Source: Linanthus parryae
Taxonomy: Eukaryota; Streptophyta; Magnoliopsida; Ericales; Polemoniaceae
Direction: 5' to 3'
DNA: 64,000 bases
Assembly: GCA_023055425.1 (NCBI GenBank)
Contig: JALGPY010000012.1
Location: 16,627,922-16,691,921, forward strand
Translations under genes and position numbers: made by a program
The notes under the pieces: model-generated
Database searches by the model: none
The model's input: the letters and a program-made list of their open reading frames with translations, nothing else
What the model was told of the DNA's origin: nothing
Part shown: positions 23,784-35,446 of the stretch, in pieces
Numbering within the stretch: position 1 is the stretch's first letter
How the letters are laid out: every line of letters begins with the position of its first letter

Positions 23784-24919
23784 ATGGCAAATACAAAAGG
23801 ATCCAAACCCATTAAAGAGGCCGAAGAAATACCTGATCTTCCCCAAACCTTGTGGCGGAAAGCCCCCTATTTGGGTGGAAAAGATTTCTATCATGCGAGG
23901 GTTAAGGTGAAGAACCTACCGACTCCTGTTTCTTCTGGAGAGTTGCGGACATTGACCCCGCCTGTTAACGCAGCCATGCTAGAGTTGATCGATTTAGGTT
24001 AGGGGTTGAAAATGGGTTTTTCCCCCATACCGCAATTTCTACCCAAGCGTTTGTCCAAAAATTGGATTTCATGGATGAATGGATAGACCACGTATTGACC
24101 CACCATGCCATCGCATTGAACAATGCTGGCATTTATTTCGCAGTTCGTGCTTTGAAGGGTGCTGCCGTGAAGTTGGATCAGTTCATGCTTCTAAACCTTC
24201 TCTCCCGCTATTCTCCTGCTACTCATACCTTCCACTTTGCTGAGTTCGAGGCTGCTCCCACTCTGGAGGATGTGCACATGTTGTATGTTCTTTCTCCCAT
24301 CGGTGAGGTGGATCCTCTGAGCCCTTTGAGGACTGATCCGGAACTTGCTCTATACAAGCAGATGGAGGAATGCTTGTCCGAGGTAAAGAAGATTTCCACG
24401 CGGTGGATCTGCGAAAGTTCTCCTTGACTGGCAGCTTGTTGATACATCTGCGAAGAACACCTGGGGTACCATCTCACCTTGTGCGGCTTCCTCTGTGCCT
24501 GGTTATCAAGGTACCTCATCGATGGTCACCCTCATGATGGGGTTTTCTATCATGTCCTCCCTCTTGTTGTGAGACTGACCCTCGGCAAGAGAGTCGCACT
24601 TGGGCCGCTAGTCTTGGGTACTTTGTATCACAGATTGGACCAACCAAGGACTCTCGCGATCGTCTTGATGTGCTGACTTATGTCAACATCGCATTCCTGA
24701 CCATGTGGGTCTTTGAGCAATGGCCCTCCTATGCTCCTGTTCCTTCTAGGCCCAACAAGTGGTGTGTCCCAGGTGCGGGAGATGAACTTTCAAGTGGGAG
24801 AGCTGCTCGATGGTTCAGAAACAATCCTCCCAAGTGCACCTGGATCCTAATATGCGATGACCGAAGCAAGTTTACAGCTAGGCCTTATGCCACGCGCATT
24901 GAGAATGTGCGATGGTTCC
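23784..24919 (+). pseudogene. Opposite-strand plant-mobile-domain gene of Tat-2, N-terminal part
   Basis: ATG at 23784 begins MANTKGSKPIKEAEEIPDLP. A small deletion near 23993 shifts the frame into a stop. Downstream the plant mobile domain is clear: LLSRYSPATHTFHFAEFEAAPTLEDV near 24200-24280, and KRVALGPLVLGTLYHRLD near 24585. Another shift lies near 24425. Such domains occur in plant MULE-type transposons, retroelements and some host nuclear proteins linked to silencing of repeats (family knowledge). The gene is cut at 24919 by Tat-1 (duplication GTTCC) and resumes at 52668. Its role in the element is unknown. Confidence 0.75.
24915..24919. repeat. Left target-site duplication of Tat-1 (GTTCC)
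   Basis: The five bases before the 5' LTR, repeated exactly at 52663-52667 after the 3' LTR. Confidence 0.9.
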
Positions 24920-25542
24920 TGTAGATAGTGCATTCCAGACAGGCAGATCTTAGCCACGTGGCGACCATCTAGCACACCTAGCTGTGCTCCACACACACTG
25001 GATCACCAGCCGCGCTGATCCACGTGGGGGCTGCGAGACAGGGCCCTCGCATACCACCACACGGGACTTGTAGGGACTTAGTGGTTAGGAGGCTAGAGTA
25101 AGTCCTGTCGCGCGCGAGCGACAACCAAGCCCGCGCGCGACCCCTAGTAACTGCTTTGAGAGATTTATGGCACGAGCTCCATAAACCCGGTCAACCCGGT
25201 CAACCTCGTAACGGTTCTGGTATACGCGGGTAACGTGCCGTAACGGTCCCTATATACGCGGACGAACGTGCCGTTGTGGTTAAGCTAATTAAGCCGCCAT
25301 TAAAGGGCGCATTAACCACACTACAACGGTCACATTCTATGTTATATAAAGGATCGTTAACCCTTCCATACAAGGGCGGACCTACCTGATATACGCGGAA
25401 GCTCTGCCAAAATTCTGTCTCTCTCTCATACAGTGCTATTGTCTTACTCTCTCCCTACACACAACCCTACACTTCCTGTGTCCTTTCTATCTCCTACTCT
25501 TGGTGTATATTGAATTCTCTCTGCAGGATTCTCTCGTACACA
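24920..25542 (+). repeat. 5' LTR of Tat-1
   Basis: Starts TGTAGATAGTG and ends CGTACACA, followed at once by the primer site. Contains a TATA box (25343-25350), GC-rich short repeats with CGCGCG near 25110-25140, and a duplicated CCCGGTCAA near 25196. Confidence 0.92.
25343..25350 (+). promoter_or_regulatory. TATA box in the Tat-1 LTR
   Basis: TATATAAA about 190 bases before the LTR end. The 3' LTR has TATATATA at the same place. Confidence 0.6.
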
Positions 25543-25544
25543 TT

Positions 25545-25561
25545 TGGTGAACCCGACGTGA
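25545..25561 (+). other. Primer-binding site of Tat-1
   Basis: TGGTGAACCCGACGTGA begins two bases after the LTR. Its complement ends in CCA, as a tRNA 3' end should. I do not assign the tRNA species. Confidence 0.7.
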
Positions 25562-25582
25562 ATCGAACCATTGCAAGCAACC

Positions 25583-25687
25583 ATGTCTCATGAAGATGAT
25601 GTCAGTAACAGAGTCCTCGGGAGAGGAGACCCGTCACACTCCTACGGCCGCTGGTGAGGCTCCGACGCTAGAAGCCTTGAACGCCAC
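25583..25687 (+). pseudogene. Tat-1 gag, N-terminal stub
   Basis: ATG at 25583 (MSHEDDVS). After a one-base shift the frame ends APTLEALNA, which matches the gag N-terminal region of Tat-2 at the right edge of the window (minus strand, near 63960-64000, also TLEALNATI). The Athila-1 LTR begins directly after. The rest of gag is absent. Confidence 0.75.
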
Positions 25688-27418
25688 TGATAACTCTGTA
25701 TTAGAGTTATATTTCTTACACAATTTGCTATCGTTTTGTGTGATTTCTGGGTAGAATATGTTAGAAATACACTATGAACTTGAGGAAATTAAGTAAGTGT
25801 AGCTTTGAGCGATAAATTGTAAATCCGGGCGTTTCTCGCGTTATTTTATGGTATTTTGTCACGTTTGATCGCACGGGTGTGTTTCGTGTTGTTTTGACAG
25901 GAAACGTAACTCGGAGATTGAAAGAAAAGGAGAAACGAACTTCGAAAATTGAGACAAAGCTCGGGATTGGAGAGAAGAAGACAAGATCAGCAGATCACAC
26001 GACTTGCAAAACTGAGGTCGTGTGATCTGGAGCAAGACTTAGAATAAATTTGGAGGAGAAAATTGAGAAACTCACTGTTTCCACGACTTGAGTGGCTGAT
26101 CGTGCGTTCAGCTTAAGGAGATTGCACAATCTGTTTTTGGCAGATCGTGTGATCCGATTGAAGGAAAACAAGTCCTGGACGCAACTCACCCCAGATCGCA
26201 TGATCAGGAATTTCAGATCATGTGATCTCCTTAAAGAAAAATCACACGGACGAAGGAAAAAAAAAGAGACGCACGGGTTGCTTCTCCTACTTGACCTAAA
26301 ACTACAATTAATCAAGGAGATCCATTCTACATTCATCATCAACGTGAGAAGAAAAAGAATGAGACAGACGTGAGACGAAGGAGGAGAGGAACACGAAGCC
26401 ACCATTTAAGCTTCTTTGAGTTTGATTTCTTCTACTCTTCTTATTCAATTTTAATGGAGAAACTCATGAGTATTTCTTATTTATTTATGAGTAGCTAAAC
26501 ACTTTTGCTAGGCATCTCGATTTGAGAGCCTAGGGTTCATGTAAACGATGAATATTTTCCGGATTTGATCTTTGCTTCATGATTCCGTGATTTCTTCTTT
26601 TGAATCAATTCTGGTTTCTTGTTGATCCTAATTGAGTGACACGATTAGGAGATAAACTAGGGTTCAAGAACTAGGGTTTGTTAAATAGTTAATTCATGCT
26701 TAAAGTTAGCAATATTTTAATTCAATTTTTCATGTACTGTGCGTAATACTCAGTGTTAATGGAGTAGCTAACCGGAAACACTGCTTAGTTAGTGAATGCG
26801 TGACAGTGATTCTAACTAACTAGGATGAGACTTGAACATCAATCCCGTATCACTGAGACTGAGAAGAGATGTGTTAGGATTGGCTAGTGTGGGTAGATTC
26901 GGTAGGTGAGATTCGACTGTTTCGTGCAACGGTGGACTGACAGGACCCGTTGTCGTGCATGTCGTTAGCCTACTAGAACGGACTGGTAGACACAAGAGAC
27001 CGATAGGATATTGTAGTCTACCGTGAAGTAGAATGACTTGAGACCGATAGGAGATAGTCAGCGTTGTTACCCGGCTTAGTTAGAATATAGTTAACGTGTT
27101 GCTCAGATAATCTGGAAATCGTTTACAACCCCAGGTGATCAACGAGATTTCCTAGTCCTCTCCATTAATTGATTGAGAAATCTTCTTAATTCCAGTTTAC
27201 TATTATTTTTGTTATTGATCTCAACCACTTGTTTGGGGGTGGCAACACCACAAATCATCACTTTGTACTCCAGTTACCTAGTGAACTACTCTAAATTGTT
27301 AAGTATAAACTTGTTGCGAGATTGTCCTCGAGGGTTCGACAACCCGGAGTCCTAAAAAAAACTCCACTCTTACTACTTGACCGTGCACTTGCGTAATACG
27401 CGCTAGTAATCCGCGTCA
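25688..27418 (+). repeat. 5' LTR of Athila-1 (1731 bp)
   Basis: Begins TGATAACTCTG and ends CCGCGTCA. Very similar to 33714-35446. Contains a cluster of GATCnCACGA palindromes at 25992-26230, including a perfect 12-bp stem. Open frames here are incidental. Confidence 0.95.
25992..26028. repeat. Perfect 12-bp inverted repeat in the Athila-1 LTR
   Basis: AGATCACACGAC at 25992-26003 and its complement at 26017-26028. Repeated in the 3' LTR at 34012-34023 and 34037-34048. Related GATCGCACGATC/GATCGTGTGATC and GATCATGTGATC motifs follow within 200 bases. Confidence 0.8.
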
Positions 27419-27424
27419 AGTTTT

Positions 27425-27442
27425 TGGCGCCGTTGCTGGGGA
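27425..27442 (+). other. Primer-binding site of Athila-1 (tRNA-Asp type)
   Basis: TGGCGCCGTTGCTGGGGA, one base from the complement of the 3' end of plant tRNA-Asp, the normal Athila primer. Confidence 0.85.
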
Positions 27443-27552
27443 CAACGGTTAACAAGTCTTTAATTAACAATTAGTTTAGTTTACTTTTTATTTATTTTTT
27501 GTTCGCTTTCTGTTACCTCACGGGTTTGCTAGTGCTGTGTTCTCAGGTAACG

Positions 27553-29706
27553 ATGGCAGAGGGCGAAGAGCAGAGTAGCCCCACCCGAGAACAGATGGAA
27601 GCCAGGTTAATTGAAGCTGAAGAATTACTACGGGCAACAATGGCTAGGCAGTACTCAAAGCCATATAACAAGTCTGGGAAAACGATCATCCAGGCATTTG
27701 AGGCGAACCTGAAAGGAACTGAGCCAGCTATTATGGCGCCACCAATTCAAGCAGAAAATTTCTTCCTCAAGCTCTCCACAATTCAGTTCATACAAGAGAT
27801 GGGAACCTACTCTGGCACAAATGATGAAGATTCTCATGCGTTCATCGGAAAATTTTAGAACACATTCCAGGTAATACACTACAAGGGGGTCACTGCTGAA
27901 TCACTTAAACTGTTGTTATTTCCTCACTGCCTCACGGGAACTGCTAAAGATTGGCTGGATTCTTTGCCTTCCAACTCAATCACAACGTGGGAAGATTGTT
28001 TCTCTCAGTCTATGTGCGAATTCTTTCCAATATCACGTATGATTCAGCTGCAGAACGAGATATGGAATTTCAAGCAAAAGCAGAATGAATCACTCATCAC
28101 AGCATGGGAGCGCCTCACTTTATTGTTGCGTAAATGCCCCAATCATGGCATTGACAGAGCTCATATCATTAAGGTATTCTATAATGGGCTTGACAAGGCT
28201 GATAAAAACAGGATCGATTTGGAAGCTAGAGGCAGATTCTTGTTCAAATGTGATGTGGAGGGTGCATATGAGTTGATAAGACGTGTGGTTGAGCAAGAGG
28301 AGAGCTTGTATTATGAGTGCCAGCATCAAGAACCGATGAAGCATAGCTCACTGGCACATAGCATGGTTCAGGGGAATGCGGTGGAGGTAGTGCATGAAGT
28401 AGCTAGTCCATAGATGCATCAGCAGCAGCCAGTACCACCTTCAGATTTGACCGAGATGACAGGGATAATAAAGGTAATGGCTCAGCACATGACGGACATG
28501 TCCACACATGTCAACTCTTTAGCAATTTCACTTCAGGTGGCTCAAGCAAAAATAGAATATCTGAAAGAGAAAATCGAACAAAGAGCACCAAGCAACATTG
28601 TTCATACTTCTGAGGAGCAAGCTCAAGCCATCACAACTCGAAGTGGTATTGCACTTGAGGATCCACCATATCCGAGTCATGCCAGAGCTACGGCATCTAA
28701 GGTAAAGGAACATGAAGTATTCGATTCTGAGAAGACACCTGTCATGATCCCCCAATCAAAGGGCATGACTCACCAGGATGTAGAGAAATCTACTGAGGTA
28801 CCACTTCCATCTCCTTCTTCTTCTCCGGAACTACCAATTCCTTTGCGTACTATGAAGAAGAAAGACGACTCTGAGGAATACAGGCGCTTTCTAAACATTT
28901 TCTCAAAATTGCACATTAATATTCCGTTGATTGAGGCACTTCAAAAGATGCCAAAATATGCAAAGTTTATTAAAGATGCAGTCCTAGGTAAAAAAGCAGT
29001 GGATGAATTTCAAAGAGTGAACTTAAATGAACAGGTTAGTTCATGTGCTTTGCATGGGCTACCTAAGAAAAAGAAGGATCCAGTTAGTTTTTTCATTGAA
29101 GCTACCTTGGGTGACGCCTACACTGGAAGGGCTCTTTTTGATCAGGGAGCGAGCGTGAATTTGATGCCGTTGTCGGTATTCAAAAAGCTAAGTGTGGGGG
29201 AGCCTCCAAGAACCTGTATCACTCTCCAATTTGCAGATAAATCATCCAAGAGAGCATGTGGGATGATACAGGATGTCCTTGTGAGAGTTGGCAGCTTGAT
29301 AATTCCGGCTGATTTTGTCATACTAGACATGTCAGCAGGTGATGTGCCTATAATTCTGGGTAGGCCGTTCCTAACGACAGGTCGTACTCTCATTGACGTA
29401 GAGAATGGGGAGCTGATTATGAGGGTCAATGATGACATGGAGACTTTTCGGTTCTTCAAACCGACGCCCCAATACTCGTGGGAGTATCAGCCAGGGGTTC
29501 CATTTTTTGTGCCAGTGAAGCGCCAAATCCCAGAGTGTCGCAAGGGGATCCACCCAATTATTGGGAAAGGAACAAGCCATCAGCTGTGCAAGAACAAGAA
29601 GCAGTGCTTCAAATTCAGCACAGGAAAGCAAAGTTGGAAGCGGCACAAAGTGCCAGACCACCCTCGTGAGGCGGCAGAGGTAACATGGTCGGGCCGTCGA
29701 CCTTAA
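27553..29706 (+). pseudogene. Athila-1 gag-protease, two in-frame stops
   Basis: Start ATG at 27553 (MAEGEEQS). The gag domain runs to about 28350: GVTAESLKLLLFPHCLTGTA, WLDSLPSNSITTWEDC, then a long helical stretch. In-frame TAG codons at 27856 and 28411 interrupt an otherwise good frame. Protease lies at about 29070-29440: FDQGASVNLMPLSVFKKL, then ADFVILDMSAGDVPIILGRPFL; the catalytic Asp is in FDQGAS. In autonomous Athila elements reverse transcriptase follows; here the frame ends at 29704 and goes straight into the conserved 3' untranslated block. It could supply at most capsid-like protein and protease, and only by stop readthrough. Confidence 0.85.
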
Positions 29707-31251
29707 ATTACAAGCGCTGCTTGGGAGGCAACCCATGTAGAGTAGGATGCGTTTTGTTTTTGTTTTTTATTTATTTATGATTTCTCTATATTTGACTATG
29801 AAGGGTGAGAGAGAGTGGACTATTTTTTCAATCAGTGTGCAGGGACACAGGTACAGAAGACGCACCGGATTCCCCGTCTTGATGTGCGTGCTAGAGATTG
29901 CACGAAATCGTGGAAAGAAAAAGCCCCACAGGAGTATTCATAAAAGATATAGATAATTGCTCGAGGTCGAGGAGCAGTTTCAATATGTTGAGTGCCACAC
30001 GCATGAGAGGGCTACAGTTTATATCTTATCCGCACATCGGAATCCGGGCGCAAAGAGACTTCTCCGGAAATTGTCAACGGTCCACAAGATCCCTTCTTGT
30101 TGAAATTTCGCGAAAACGGTGCCCATGTAGGTCCGGGCACCCAGGTACCTCTAACACTCTCTCTAATCTACATTTTGAGCAATAAATGTTGAAATCCACC
30201 GCCTGCACATTTAAGCGATGAGTCCTCCCTCATTATCTCTAAATTCGTTGAGGACAACGAAACGCTTAAGTGTGGGGGGTTTGTATCTACTTTCACTAGC
30301 CATGTCTTTGTTTGCATCGCCTTGTTACATATAGTTATGTGTTCTTATTGTGTTGGTTTGTGGTAGGATTGTGTAGTTTATGCATTTTATTAGCACTTTT
30401 ACTTTATTGAGTCCCCTACCCAAAACATGTGCTTAATCGAGTTGGCCAAAAGCATTTAGAGTTAGGAAATTAAAAAATCATAAAAAAATGAAAACTTTTG
30501 AGAAAGGGCAATCAAAGAGAGTGAATGTGGAGAGGGCTTAATGATAGAATTCCTTAGGAGTATGTAAATCTGAGGTGAGGTAGACGCGAGAATCTGGAGT
30601 AGGAAGACTTATAGGGCTAATGCACATTAGAAATGGGAGTAGCTGCCTCTCAGACTGGTTATCCTACTAGCGCTACACCACCGTCACTTAGGTAGTCGTC
30701 AACCCTCCTCGTAGTGGCAATGGAACAGCTGTGCGAGTGATTTTTATGGGGGCCTCACGTCCCGTCTCCATCTCCTAGGTCCACTAGTTATCCCTATTGA
30801 TCCGTTTACCCCTTTTATTCACAGCCTCTAGCCTAGGAAGCCTTTCATTGTGACTTTCATCACTTGTTAGAATGGCCCTTTCCTATGCGTCATGATAGAG
30901 GGAGCCGAGTTAGGGAGGTTCAATGAGGGCGTGCTGAATTGATACATCTTACGTGGATTCTCTTACATGTCGTCTTTTGAGGGGATAAGAGGGTGAGTTA
31001 GATACGGCATCACACTTAGGTGTGGCGGTGAGTCGTGTCCTTACACCACGATCACAGGTGGAGTGCCGTAGTGCGGGATATTCTTTATGCACGTAATGGG
31101 GTGGGGGTTGGTTGATCTTATAGGAGGTCGTGCCTATGCTTCATTTATATTCTCTATATCTTAGGTGATGAGGAGGATCGGTTGGAAAAGCACGTTTACA
31201 CATTGACTACTGGGTTCGTGATTTGCTTTGCATCAAGTGTGGGGGTGTCGA
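29707..31251 (+). other. Athila-1 3' untranslated region, first part, with conserved hairpin module
   Basis: No gene. Holds GCTTGGGAGGCAACCCA near 29716, hairpin GGTGCCC/GGGCACC at 30118-30141, hairpin TTCGTTG-AGGA-CAACGAA at 30244-30261, and a purine tract AAGTGTGGGGGG at 30268-30279. All recur in the same order in Athila-2. The part from 30300 to 31246 has only weak structure. Confidence 0.7.
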
Positions 31252-32855
31252 TGATGCGCAAATTACGGGCTATTCGCAAGTATACGAAATCAAGTATTAC
31301 CGGGTGTATTTCAACTCGGGTTATCGATCCCACAGGGACTGTCTCGGGTTTTCTCGAGTAATCAGTTTTGGTTGACAAAGTGTAAAAAAAGGAGGAAAAG
31401 GGGTTGTGTTTGTTGTTACGGAACTATGTAAAACTAAAAACGCAAAAACGTAAATATATTTTTTGTGACGTTTTCTGGAATAAACTTGCTTTTTGTACTC
31501 TAGGGTTGATGGGAACTAGGCTCCAGGATCCCCTTGGGTTTCTACAGATTATACGTTTTTCGGTTTGATATGAAAACACTCAGCAGTCTCGTTATCTGTG
31601 CAACGTACCGGTTGTGCAGTAACCTTTCAGATTCCACACGTAATCCCGATCCTACAGACGTTCGGATTCCTGTTAAGCTGCCTAAGTCTGCAGTCTCGTT
31701 CTAAGCCTGTTAGGGTTTCTAACCTGTCCTAATGGCCCGGGTCAGATTCTCCAACAGTCGGTCTCACGTTTTTCTATTCTAGCCCTATCTCCCTTTCTCT
31801 GGTCGGTCCATCAGGGTAAGGTACTAAATCCTGTCTTTTCTTCCTAACCCTAACCTGACGTTTTCACCTACAGGCTCGAGTCTATAGCAATTCTGGTTCG
31901 CGACTCCGATCATGCATATATGATAACAGTCAAAGACAGAATAACAGAAAAAGCTGCTGAATTTAAGATGACAATCATGAATCCATAATCAAACGTTTAT
32001 AATAAAATCTGGATACAAACCCTAGGTTCACCGAGAACCTAGGTAAAAGGTTTAGCTACTAAGTGACATAATTATATAACAACGTTTCTGAATAAGAGAG
32101 ATAGTGAAATCAAACGCGTGCTGTAGATTCTGAATTCCTGCTTCCGTGCTCACCGAGAGTGCTCTGCGATCTCCTTCAGTAAGTTGTTGTGTCCTGTGAT
32201 GAGCACTGAACGAGTCTTTATATAGTGCTGGAGGCGTTTCTGGAAACTGCCGAAAATACAAAACTGCCACTGGGCCGAAACCGCCTCGGGAAACAGGCCG
32301 TCTGCCACCGCCTCGGGAAACGGTCCAACTGCGCAAGAGAGCTGCGTAGCTACCTGCGTAGGTAGCTTGGTATCTACCTGCGTAGGTAGCTGCGTAGCTA
32401 CCTCCGTAGGTAACTACCTCCTCGTTTTGCGCACAAAACTCCTCGGGATGTCTGCCGAGCTTCTCGGAGTGTGTTCCGTCCGTCTCGGGATGCGTGCCAA
32501 ACTGCTCCTCGGGATGCGTGCCAGGCTCCTCGGGATGCGTGCCCATCTCCTCGGGAAACGTGCCAATATTCTTGACTTGCATGCTCGGCTTCTCAGCCTT
32601 CTTGGACCCTTCACCCGCATGCCTGCTTCATTTCCGGCTCCTGCACAAGTCTTGTCCCTGCATCAACGACACGAAACAAAACCCGTGATCATATCTCGAT
32701 ATGCGTGAAATAAAGCAGTTTATGCGTCTAGGAGATAAAAACAGCAAACCGTAAATTCCCGAGTCAAACGGGGCAGAAATCGACTAAAACGCTCATTTAG
32801 GACGAAAATACCCCTCAAATTGGGTTAACCGATAACTCCTAGTGAGGAGCTATCA
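31252..32855 (-). repeat. Solo LTR of another Athila-type family, inserted in Athila-1
   Basis: Flanked by exact GTCGA duplications (31247-31251 and 32856-32860). Read on the minus strand it starts TGATAGCTCC and ends TTTGCGCATCA, and near its end has the GTCCCTGTGGGATCGA block that Athila LTRs share. A TATA box CTATATAAA lies on the minus strand near 32216-32226. Tandem repeats fill 32340-32570. No internal region or second LTR is present, so it formed by LTR-LTR recombination. Confidence 0.85.
32340..32575. repeat. Short tandem repeats in the solo LTR
   Basis: 32340-32410: several copies of TACCTGCGTAGGTAGCT, each partly self-complementary. 32440-32570: repeats of about 20-30 bases around CTCCTCGGGATGCGTGCC. 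On the minus strand the second block reads GTHPEE repeatedly in one frame, but I do not consider it a gene. Confidence 0.75.
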
Positions 32856-32860
32856 GTCGA

Positions 32861-33700
32861 CATCTATGTTATTACGTCACTGATTTGACACATTCCACCC
32901 CCATGTTATCTAATTTTGACATTTGATCTCCACGAATATTACTATCGTATTGTCGGCTCCATGTGCTTAATTTTATTGTGTGGAAACGAAAAAAAAGAAA
33001 AAAGAAAGAAAGAAAGTAAAATAGAAATTGAAAGTGAAAGGGAATAAAGGAGCAAGCTTGAAATTGAAGACTGGGGAGACTAGCCATTGTTCGAGATCAC
33101 TTCACATTTGTGGCCGCAAGAACGGCGTTGCACCAAGAATGAGGGAATGAGGGCTGGAGTAGTGAGATTCAGTGTGGTTCCTTGGATTTTGGTGAGGGAG
33201 TGTGAGAATCGGGTTTTGTGAGTTATATCATGACGTCTAGGACTACGCTTCTAAATATCCCATCCTACCTGTCCTAAGCCGTCAACAGTTTAACCCGTGG
33301 ATAAATAGCTCGGATGGTAAGTTCTAGGGATACGTTTGATGAGTGTGCGGAAGCAATTTATTTTGTGTTCGTTCCCGTTCTGTTTAACGAAACTGGCCGC
33401 AAGTTCTACCGATCACCAAATTTATAGAATTTCCGAGGGAATATGAGAGCCTTATGACTTGCCGGTTTACTTTTTGAGATTGCCCAATCTCTAACTACAA
33501 AGAAAAAGAAAATATTTTTGTGTTGTTTCAATTTTTGCATTGTTTGATAATCGAGTTGCATTGTATGGAGCATGTAGATTGCATAGTCGTGTGTGTGAGT
33601 TGTTTGTGTCACATGGCTAGGGGAGTGGAATGCAATTCGGTGGATTGAAAATCATAGTGTGGGAGATGTTTTTAATTTTGCTCGGGACGCGTAAAAAGGT
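32861..33700 (+). other. Athila-1 3' untranslated region, second part
   Basis: No gene seen. An AAAGAAAGAAAG run near 33000. Near 33660-33710 a block TTTTGCTCGGGACG precedes the polypurine tract and is shared with Athila-2 (46520-46535). Confidence 0.6.
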
Positions 33701-33713
33701 AGTGTGGGGGATT
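33701..33713 (+). other. Polypurine tract of Athila-1
   Basis: AGTGTGGGGGATT directly before the 3' LTR. Confidence 0.85.
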
Positions 33714-35446
33714 TGATAACTCTGTATTAGAGTTATATTTCTTACACAATTTGCTATCGTTTTGTGTGATTTCCGGGTAGAATATGTTATAAATACACTA
33801 TGAACTTGAGGAAATTTAGTAGCTTTGAGCGATAAATTGTAAATCCGGGCGTTTCTCGCGTTATTTTATGATATTTTGTCACGTTTGATCGCACGGGTGT
33901 GTTTCGTGTTGTTTTGACAGGAAACGTAACTCGGAGATTGAAAGAAAAGGAGAAACGAACTTCGAAAATTGAGACAAAGCTCGGGATTGGAGAGAAGAAG
34001 ACAAGATTAGAAGATCACACGACTTGCAAAACTGAGGTCGTGTGATCTGGAGCAAGACTTAGAATAAATTTGGAGGAGAAAATTGAGCAACTCACTGTTT
34101 CCACGACTTGAGTGGCTGATCGTGCGTTCAGCTTAAGTAGATCGCACGATCTGGTTTTGGCAGATCGTGTGATCGGATTGAAGGAAAACAAGTCCTGTAC
34201 GCAACTCACCCCAGATCGCATGATCAGGAATTTCAGATCATGTGATCTCCTTAAAGAAAAATCACACGGACGAAGGAAAAAAAAAGAGAGACGCACGGGT
34301 TGCTTCTCCTACTTGACCTAAAACTACAATTAATCAAGGAGATCCATTCTACATTCATCATCAACGTGAGAAGAAAAAGAATGAGACAGACGTGAGACGA
34401 AGGAGGAGAGGAACACGAAGCCACCATTTAAGCTTCTTTGAGTTTGATTTCTTCTACTCTTCTTATTCAATTTTAATGGAGAAACTCATGAGTATTGCTT
34501 ATTTAGTTATGAGTAGCTAAACACTTTTGCTAGGCATCTCGATTTGAGAGCCTAGGGTTCATGTAAACGATGAATATTTTCCGGATTTGATCTTTGCTTC
34601 ATGATTTCGCGATTTCTTCTTTTGATCAATTCTGGTTTCTTGTTGATTTTAGTATCCTAATTGAGTGACACGATTAGGAGATAAACTAGGGTTCAAGAAC
34701 TAGGGTTTGTTCAATAGTTGATTCATGATTAAAGTTAGCAATACTTTAATTCAATTGTTCATGTATTGTGCTTAATACTCAGTGTTAATGGAGTAGCTAA
34801 CCGGAAACACTGCTTAGTTAGTGAATGCGCGACAGTGATTCTTACTAACTAGGATGAGACTTGAACATCAATCCCCTATCACTGAGACTGAGAAGAGATG
34901 TGTTAGGATTGGCTAGTGTGGGTAGATTCGGTAGGTGATATTCGACTATTTCGTGCAACGGTGGACCGACAGGACCCGTTGTCGTGCATGTCGTTAGCCT
35001 ACTAGAACGGACCGGTAGACACAAGAGACCGATAGGATATTGTAGTCTACCGTGAAGTAGAATGACTTGAGACCGATAGGAGATAGTCAGCGCTGTTACC
35101 CGGCTTAGTTAGAATATAGTTAACATGTTGCTCAGATAATCCGAAAATCGCTTACAACCCTAGGTGATCAATGAGATTGCCTAGTCCTCTCCATTAATTG
35201 ATTAAGAAATCTTCTTAATTCCAGTTTACTATTATTTTTGTTATTGATCGCAACCACTTGTTTGGGGGTGGCAACACCACAAATCATCACTTTGTACTCC
35301 AGTTACCTAGTGAACTACTCTATATTGTTAAGTATAAACTTGTTGCGAGATTATCCTCGAGGGTTCGACAACCTGGAGTCCTAATAATACTCCACTCTTA
35401 CTACTTGACCGTGCACTTGCGTAATACGCGCTAGTAATCCGCGTCA
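33714..35446 (+). repeat. 3' LTR of Athila-1 (1733 bp)
   Basis: Matches 25688-27418 throughout by eye, apart from a small indel near the start and scattered substitutions. Ends CCGCGTCA. The next base onward is Tat-1 protease sequence. Confidence 0.95.

Larger units (their letters stand above)
25688..35446 (+). mobile_element. Athila-1: non-autonomous Athila-type element (gag-protease only)
   Basis: LTRs 25688-27418 and 33714-35446, tRNA-Asp-type primer site, gag-protease frame, long untranslated 3' region and polypurine tract. No reverse transcriptase, RNase H or integrase found. The flanking pentamers GCCAC and TCCAC match at four of five, and the flanking Tat-1 sequences are not contiguous with each other. 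A reverse-oriented solo LTR lies inside at 31252-32855. Confidence 0.9.

Noticed and set aside
25995..26405. Minus-strand 136-codon frame in the Athila-1 LTR
   Set aside because: It lies wholly in the LTR and recurs only because the LTR is duplicated (34015-34296, already shortened by a mutation). No domain.
32052..32582. Minus-strand frame with GTHPEE repeats
   Set aside because: Low-complexity translation of LTR tandem repeats; no independent sign of coding.
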